Shown here: one piece after another, positions 60,423 through 64,000 of the stretch
Layout: every line of letters starts with the position of its first letter
Numbering within the stretch: position 1 is the stretch's first letter
NCBI GenBank assembly: GCA_045538935.1
Contig: JAZQEI010000011.1
Span: 62,001-126,000 of the forward strand
From: RGIG3013 sp045538935
GTDB taxonomy: Bacteria; Bacillota; Clostridia; Oscillospirales; Acutalibacteraceae
Length of the DNA: 64,000 bases
Direction of reading: 5' to 3'
Notes under the pieces: generated by a model
Told to the model about the DNA's origin: nothing
The model's input: the letters and a program-made list of their open reading frames with translations, nothing else
Databases searched by the model: none
Translations under genes and position numbers: made by a program

Positions 60423-61405
60423 ATTTAGAAGTTAAAAAGCAAATACTCGAGAAGATAAAGGAATACGATAAAATTTTTATTTTCCGTCATATTCGAAACG
60501 ACGGCGACTGTGTTGGCGCTTCTAAGGGTTTAAAGCGCATAATACAATTAACATATCCAAACAAAAAGGTTTATCTTATAGACCAAGATACTGCCGAGTA
60601 TTTAGAGTTTTTAGGTCCAGAAGATGATCCTGTAAGCGAAAGCGAGTATGAGGGCGCTTTAGGTATTGTTGTTGATACCGCAAGTGAGGCTCGCATTTCT
60701 AACAAAAACTATACTCTTTGCAAAGAGCTTATAAAAATAGACCACCATATTCCGCTAGAAAACTATGGTGATATAATGTGGGTTGAAGAAAACCGTTCAT
60801 CTGCTTGCGAGATGATTGCCGATTTTTATGCAACCTTTAAAGACGAGCTTAAAATAGACCGTGAGGCTGCAACCTACGTTTATACCGGTATGGTTACTGA
60901 CTCAGGCCGTTTTAAGTACGAGGGTGTAAACGGCGAAACCATGCGCAATGCGGCAATAATGCTAGACTGTGGGGTTGACACAGAAAAGCTTTATGCACAT
61001 CTATATTTAGAAGCATTTGGCTACCTTAAATTTAAGGCCGAAATTTATAGACGTATGCAAATTACCGAAAACGGTGTGGCATATATTTATGTAGATAAGG
61101 CAATGCAAGAAGAATTTAACCTAACACTAGAACAAGCCAGTGCTTGTGTTGGCACACTAGATTCTATTAGAGATGCAATTGCTTGGATGGTGTTTATTGA
61201 ACAAGGTGACGAGCAAGGCACTATTCGTGTAAGACTTCGTTCCCGTTTTGTGCACATTAACCCTATTGCCGAAAAATACAATGGCGGCGGCCACGCATGC
61301 GCAAGCGGTGCTACTGTTTACAGTTGGCAAGAGGCCGAACAGTTGCTTGCCGATGCCGATAAGCACGTAAAAGAATATAAAGACACTCACGAGGGCTGGC
61401 TATGA
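60419..61405 (+). CDS. DHH/DHHA1 phosphoesterase, NrnA-like (copy 2)
   Basis: A 328-residue paralogue of the preceding gene, clearly diverged: FRHIRNDGDCVGASKG, VVDTASEARISN, KIDHHIPLENY, MVTDSGRFKYEG and NGGGHACASGA, so all metal motifs are kept. Tandem paralogues of one phosphoesterase suggest different substrates or a heteromeric pair. The start is coupled to copy 1 and the end to surE, each by ATGA-type overlaps. Confidence 0.9.
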   Translation: MNLEVKKQILEKIKEYDKIFIFRHIRNDGDCVGASKGLKRIIQLTYPNKKVYLIDQDTAEYLEFLGPEDDPVSESEYEGALGIVVDTASEARISNKNYTLCKELIKIDHHIPLENYGDIMWVEENRSSACEMIADFYATFKDELKIDREAATYVYTGMVTDSGRFKYEGVNGETMRNAAIMLDCGVDTEKLYAHLYLEAFGYLKFKAEIYRRMQITENGVAYIYVDKAMQEEFNLTLEQASACVGTLDSIRDAIAWMVFIEQGDEQGTIRVRLRSRFVHINPIAEKYNGGGHACASGATVYSWQEAEQLLADADKHVKEYKDTHEGWL

Positions 61406-62112
61406 GAATTTTAATTACTAACGACGACAGTATATCTGCCGCACAGTTATTACCGCTGGCTAAATACTGCCAAAAATATGGCGAGGTAACCATAGCCGTA
61501 CCAAAGTTTGAGCAAAGCGCAAAAAGCCACTCTATTGAGCTTAGAAGTGCCTTTACAGTTAATAAGCAGATAATAGACGGCATTACTACCTTTGTTGTAG
61601 ATTCCTCCCCTGCCGACTGTGTACGCTACGCAGTATTAGGCTTAGAGCAAAGGTTTGACCTTGTTATTTCGGGCATAAATATTGGGCTTAATATGGGTAC
61701 CGATATGCTATATTCCGGCACGGTTGCCGCTATAGAAGAGGCCGGCATTTTAAAAATCCCTGCTATTGCCCTTTCTACAACCCCAGAGTATTACAACAAT
61801 GTTGTTAGCCAATTAGACACAGTTTTCGACTTTATGTTTAACAACAATTTATTAAGCGTTCATCCGCTTTATAATATAAATATTCCGGCTAACCCTAAAG
61901 GCATAAAAATCACCCGCCAAGGCGGTGTGTTTTTTACCGATAGCTTTGTTAACACCGAGGGTGAGTTTTATAAGGCAAGCGGACGGTGCGCATATGAGCC
62001 TACCGATGATTTAACGTTAGACACCAATGCGGTTATGTCGGGCTATATATCTATTCTGCCACTTTCAATAAATATGACCGAACAGTCGGTATTTGAAAGT
62101 TTAAGCAAATAA
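61402..62112 (+). CDS. surE: 5'/3'-nucleotidase SurE
   Basis: A 236-residue SurE: N-terminal metal pair MRILITNDDSIS, SAKSHSIELR, SSPADCVRYAV, and VISGINIGLNMGTDMLYSGTVAAIEEA. It removes phosphate from nucleoside monophosphates, the step between the NrnA-like enzymes and the nucleoside phosphorylases encoded upstream in the same operon. A strong terminator follows. Confidence 0.95.
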   Translation: MRILITNDDSISAAQLLPLAKYCQKYGEVTIAVPKFEQSAKSHSIELRSAFTVNKQIIDGITTFVVDSSPADCVRYAVLGLEQRFDLVISGINIGLNMGTDMLYSGTVAAIEEAGILKIPAIALSTTPEYYNNVVSQLDTVFDFMFNNNLLSVHPLYNINIPANPKGIKITRQGGVFFTDSFVNTEGEFYKASGRCAYEPTDDLTLDTNAVMSGYISILPLSINMTEQSVFESLSK

Positions 62113-62126
62113 CTAAAACTTAAAAG

Positions 62127-62160
62127 AAAAAGCAGTGTGGAAATTCCACACTGCTTTTAA
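62127..62160. terminator. Bidirectional terminator after surE
   Basis: AAAGCAGTGTGG, loop AAATT, CCACACTGCTTTT: serves the salvage operon and the convergent surface-protein gene. Confidence 0.9.
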
Positions 62161-62177
62161 TTTATGTTTTATACTAA

Positions 62178-62939
62178 TTAAGCGCGAGCTTTCTTAGCAA
62201 CTACAACAACTGCAGCAGCTGCAACTAAAGCCATAACTGCAAATAATGCAACGCTATAACCTGTTGTTGGGCTGGTTGTACCGGTTGTAGTAGAAGTTGT
62301 TGCTTCAGAAGAAGTAGATGCAACTTCAGAAGAAGTAGATGCAACCTCAGAAGAAGTAGAAGCTACTTCAGAAGAGGAAGCTTCTTCAGAAGAAGAAGGA
62401 GCTGCTTGAGAAGAAGAAGGAGCGGGAGTATTGTCAGCTAAAACGATTGTGATAGAATCCCAATACATAGAATAGCCAAGGTCATGCTCAAACTTTAAGA
62501 ATGTGTAAGTTTCAGCATCAGGAGTAATTGTATATTCCTTTACGCCAGCAGTTGTAGATAACTTTGTAGAATATGTGTAGTTATCTGCTGCATTACCGAA
62601 AGAGTAAATTTCGCAATCAGGGTTTGCATACTGTACATCTTTTGTAGAAGAGTATACTAACTTAATTTCTTTAATGGGCTTGCTGAATGCTACAGTGTTC
62701 CAAAAATAAGATGTACCTTTGCTACTATCTCTTACCTGAATACCATCACCATAGTTGCCGAGCTGTACATACTCAAAATCAACACCGTCAACAGTTGCTG
62801 TGCCAGCAGAATAGCTATTGCTTGCAAGGCCTAAAGAAGTAACTGTTAAAACGATTTCGTCGTTTGCTGCAAATGCGGGTACTACTGCTGCAGTAAGTAC
62901 TAAGCATACGCAAGCAAGAATTGCAATAATCTTTTTCAT
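62178..62939 (-). CDS. Secreted/surface protein with Ser-rich repeats and an SPTTG-type C-terminal signal
   Basis: A 253-residue protein: signal peptide (1-24, ending AFAAN), a beta-rich domain (about 28-165) without a family I can name, a linker of EVASTSS repeats (about 180-215), then SPTTGYS, a membrane helix and KKARA. The end resembles an LPxTG sorting signal with P-T-T-G in place of LPxTG, a form seen in some gut Clostridia; whether a sortase uses it is unknown. Single-gene transcript with its own promoter. Confidence 0.75.
   Translation of the reverse strand: MKKIIAILACVCLVLTAAVVPAFAANDEIVLTVTSLGLASNSYSAGTATVDGVDFEYVQLGNYGDGIQVRDSSKGTSYFWNTVAFSKPIKEIKLVYSSTKDVQYANPDCEIYSFGNAADNYTYSTKLSTTAGVKEYTITPDAETYTFLKFEHDLGYSMYWDSITIVLADNTPAPSSSQAAPSSSEEASSSEVASTSSEVASTSSEVASTSSEATTSTTTGTTSPTTGYSVALFAVMALVAAAAVVVVAKKARA
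62304..62366 (-). repeat. Three tandem 21-base repeats in the surface-protein gene
   Basis: Units at 62304-62324 and 62325-62345 are identical; 62346-62366 differs at a few bases. Each encodes one seven-residue EVASTSS-type unit of the linker; such runs can change in number by slippage. Confidence 0.9.
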
Positions 62940-63014
62940 TGCTTTTTTCTCCTTTGTTTTTTAAATTTTTGAGAGCTCTACGCCCCCATTTTTACAAAAT
63001 ATATTTGCGTAATA

Positions 63015-63043
63015 ATTATACTTTATACAAATGTCGGTGTCAA
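63015..63043 (-). promoter_or_regulatory. Promoter of the SPTTG-type surface protein gene
   Basis: Minus-strand TTGACA (63038-63043), 17-base spacer, TATAAT (63015-63020). Confidence 0.85.
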
Positions 63044-63076
63044 TAGCAAAAACCAATTTTTTTGACAATATTTTTA

Positions 63077-63110
63077 AAAAAAGACAGCAACAAATTGTTG
63101 CTGTCTTTTA
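63077..63110 (-). terminator. Terminator after the OB-fold-like protein gene
   Basis: AAAAGACAGCAACAA and its complement with a minus-strand T7 tract. Confidence 0.85.
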
Positions 63111-63125
63111 TGTTACAAATACTTA

Positions 63126-64000
63126 TTACTTATAGAAACGGCAGAAATATCCGTCCATAGATGTATCGGTAGTACCAATAGTAGTATAATCCTTATAAGT
63201 ACCAAATGCATATTCGCCCTCTGTGCCGTTCTTAGTTGCGTTTGCAACAAGTGTTTTCTTTGCAGTATCGTACTTTAATACAGATTTAGGAGCATCATCA
63301 TAGGTAGCGTTTACGTGTGTACCTGCTGCATTTGCTGCAATATTCATATACTGCTTTTTGCCACCAACCATAGTGTATAGGTAGTAACCACCGCTTGCTT
63401 CTTCAAGATATACATCAATAGCAACATCTGCAACTGTGGTTGTTGACATATAGAAACCATTCATGCCGCCTGCTGCGTAGTAAGTACCACCCTTTGTTGC
63501 GGAAGTAGATACAAAGCCGAACTTGTATGCTGTGCCAACCACAGGATTTTCTACAATAGCAAGAGTCTTATTTTCTACTTGGCCTGCAACACGCTTAATC
63601 ATTACAACCTCGGTGCCACTTGCTTCGTCATATGTAAACTCTACCTTACCGGTTGTAGAATCTTCATAATAGAAATTCTTAATAACACCCTTAACGGTAA
63701 TGGTATCGCCGGGTTTAACCTTTTTAGTGTCAGTTCCCTTCATGTTGTAGCACTGAATGTTTTTGCCATCAACATTAATTGTAACGGTTACGCTACCATA
63801 TTGTTCGCTATACTCTTTGTCAATACTAATAACCTTACCCTCAAGTTGAGCAATATAAGGTGTGGTCTCATTTTTACCGAGCTTGAAAGCATCGTTTAAG
63901 ATCTTTGCTTTATCGGTAACGAGCTTTAACTCAGTAGAGGTGTTAGTGTTTGTGTTGGTATTTGTATTAGTATTAGTATTGGTATTGGTATTTGTGTTTG
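63126..64000 (-). CDS. Exported-type protein with OB-fold-like domain, start beyond the window
   Basis: The minus-strand frame stays open from the stop at 63126 to base 64000, so the gene starts outside. Visible order: an Asn-Thr repeat linker (ten NT units at the edge), a TELKLVTDKAKILNDAF segment, an OB-fold-like domain with GKVISIDKEYSEQYGSVTVT and KVKPGDTITVKGVIKNF, then a second beta domain to the end. Similar OB-folds with the phrase VKPGDTITVKGVI occur in secreted proteins of Clostridia. Signal peptide and true function are not visible. Confidence 0.7.
   Translation of the reverse strand, partial: NTNTNTNTNTNTNTNTNTNTSTELKLVTDKAKILNDAFKLGKNETTPYIAQLEGKVISIDKEYSEQYGSVTVTINVDGKNIQCYNMKGTDTKKVKPGDTITVKGVIKNFYYEDSTTGKVEFTYDEASGTEVVMIKRVAGQVENKTLAIVENPVVGTAYKFGFVSTSATKGGTYYAAGGMNGFYMSTTTVADVAIDVYLEEASGGYYLYTMVGGKKQYMNIAANAAGTHVNATYDDAPKSVLKYDTAKKTLVANATKNGTEGEYAFGTYKDYTTIGTTDTSMDGYFCRFYK
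63939..64000 (-). repeat. Hexanucleotide repeat coding for Asn-Thr units
   Basis: Ten hexamers of the type AAC/AAT-ACN on the minus strand, continuing past the window edge. They encode a flexible NT linker; third bases vary, so it is not a perfect microsatellite. Confidence 0.85.

Noticed and set aside
62304..62366. Short tandem repeats considered as CRISPR
   Set aside because: Units are adjacent without spacers and encode a Ser/Thr linker; no cas genes are nearby.

Overview
The window looks like a chromosomal segment of an anaerobic, low-GC, Gram-positive bacterium of the class Clostridia, probably of the Oscillospirales/Ruminococcaceae type. The support is T-box leaders, sortase-built pili with LPxTG-like signals, a ferredoxin-dependent 2-oxoacid oxidoreductase, AGGAGG ribosome sites and A+T-rich intergenes. 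The lineage is inferred from gene content only. The first and last genes are cut by the window edges.

Layout. 1-4024: polA (3' part), an arginine-phosphatase-like gene, rimI and tsaD. 4067-10798: a lipid kinase, then the rod-shape block mreB-mreC-mreD-mrdA, a MinD-like ATPase and mgsA. 10877-13976: hisS and aspS. 14037-16825: a KDPG aldolase fused to a glyoxalase-like domain, KDG kinase and a SanA-like protein. 16863-29021 (minus strand): two adjacent operons, each behind its own T-box leader. The specifiers read CUC (Leu) and GUA (Val). They encode two unusual fused acyl-CoA synthetases, a four-subunit 2-oxoacid:ferredoxin oxidoreductase, a branched-chain aminotransferase and an isopropylmalate-synthase-like protein that lacks the usual active-site residues. 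29046-33180: metA, metY, a lyxose/mannose isomerase and an XRE-PfkB fusion kinase. 33187-34309: a gene-poor gap with a well-delimited candidate small RNA. 34310-39247: a DegT-family aminotransferase and the glycolytic operon pgk-tpiA-gpmI. 39395-44221: trmL, a FliB-like protein, a secreted nuclease-like lipoprotein, tRNA-Ala(CGC) and yifB. 44304-47171: tRNA-Ser(CGA) among tRNA-derived mosaic fragments, a MATE-NifX cassette and a broken acyltransferase. 47178-55378: a pilus island with three sorting-signal proteins, two sortases and a signal-peptidase homologue whose catalytic lysine appears to be arginine. 55662-62112: one long operon running from nanoRNA and nucleotide breakdown (two DHH phosphoesterases, SurE) to nucleoside and deoxyribose catabolism (udp, cdd, deoD, deoB, deoC). 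62178-64000: two secreted proteins.

The most interesting system is the double T-box locus. T-boxes switch genes on when an amino acid is scarce, so a ligase + 2-oxoacid:ferredoxin oxidoreductase + IlvE operon under a Val specifier points to biosynthesis. The proposed route activates branched short-chain fatty acids, carboxylates them reductively to 2-oxoacids and transaminates these to Val/Leu/Ile. The neighbouring Leu T-box operon appears to carry accessory or regulatory partners. Other candidates for new biology are the small RNA at 33.48-33.77 kb, the tRNA-mimicking repeats, and the pseudo-signal-peptidase of the pilus cluster.
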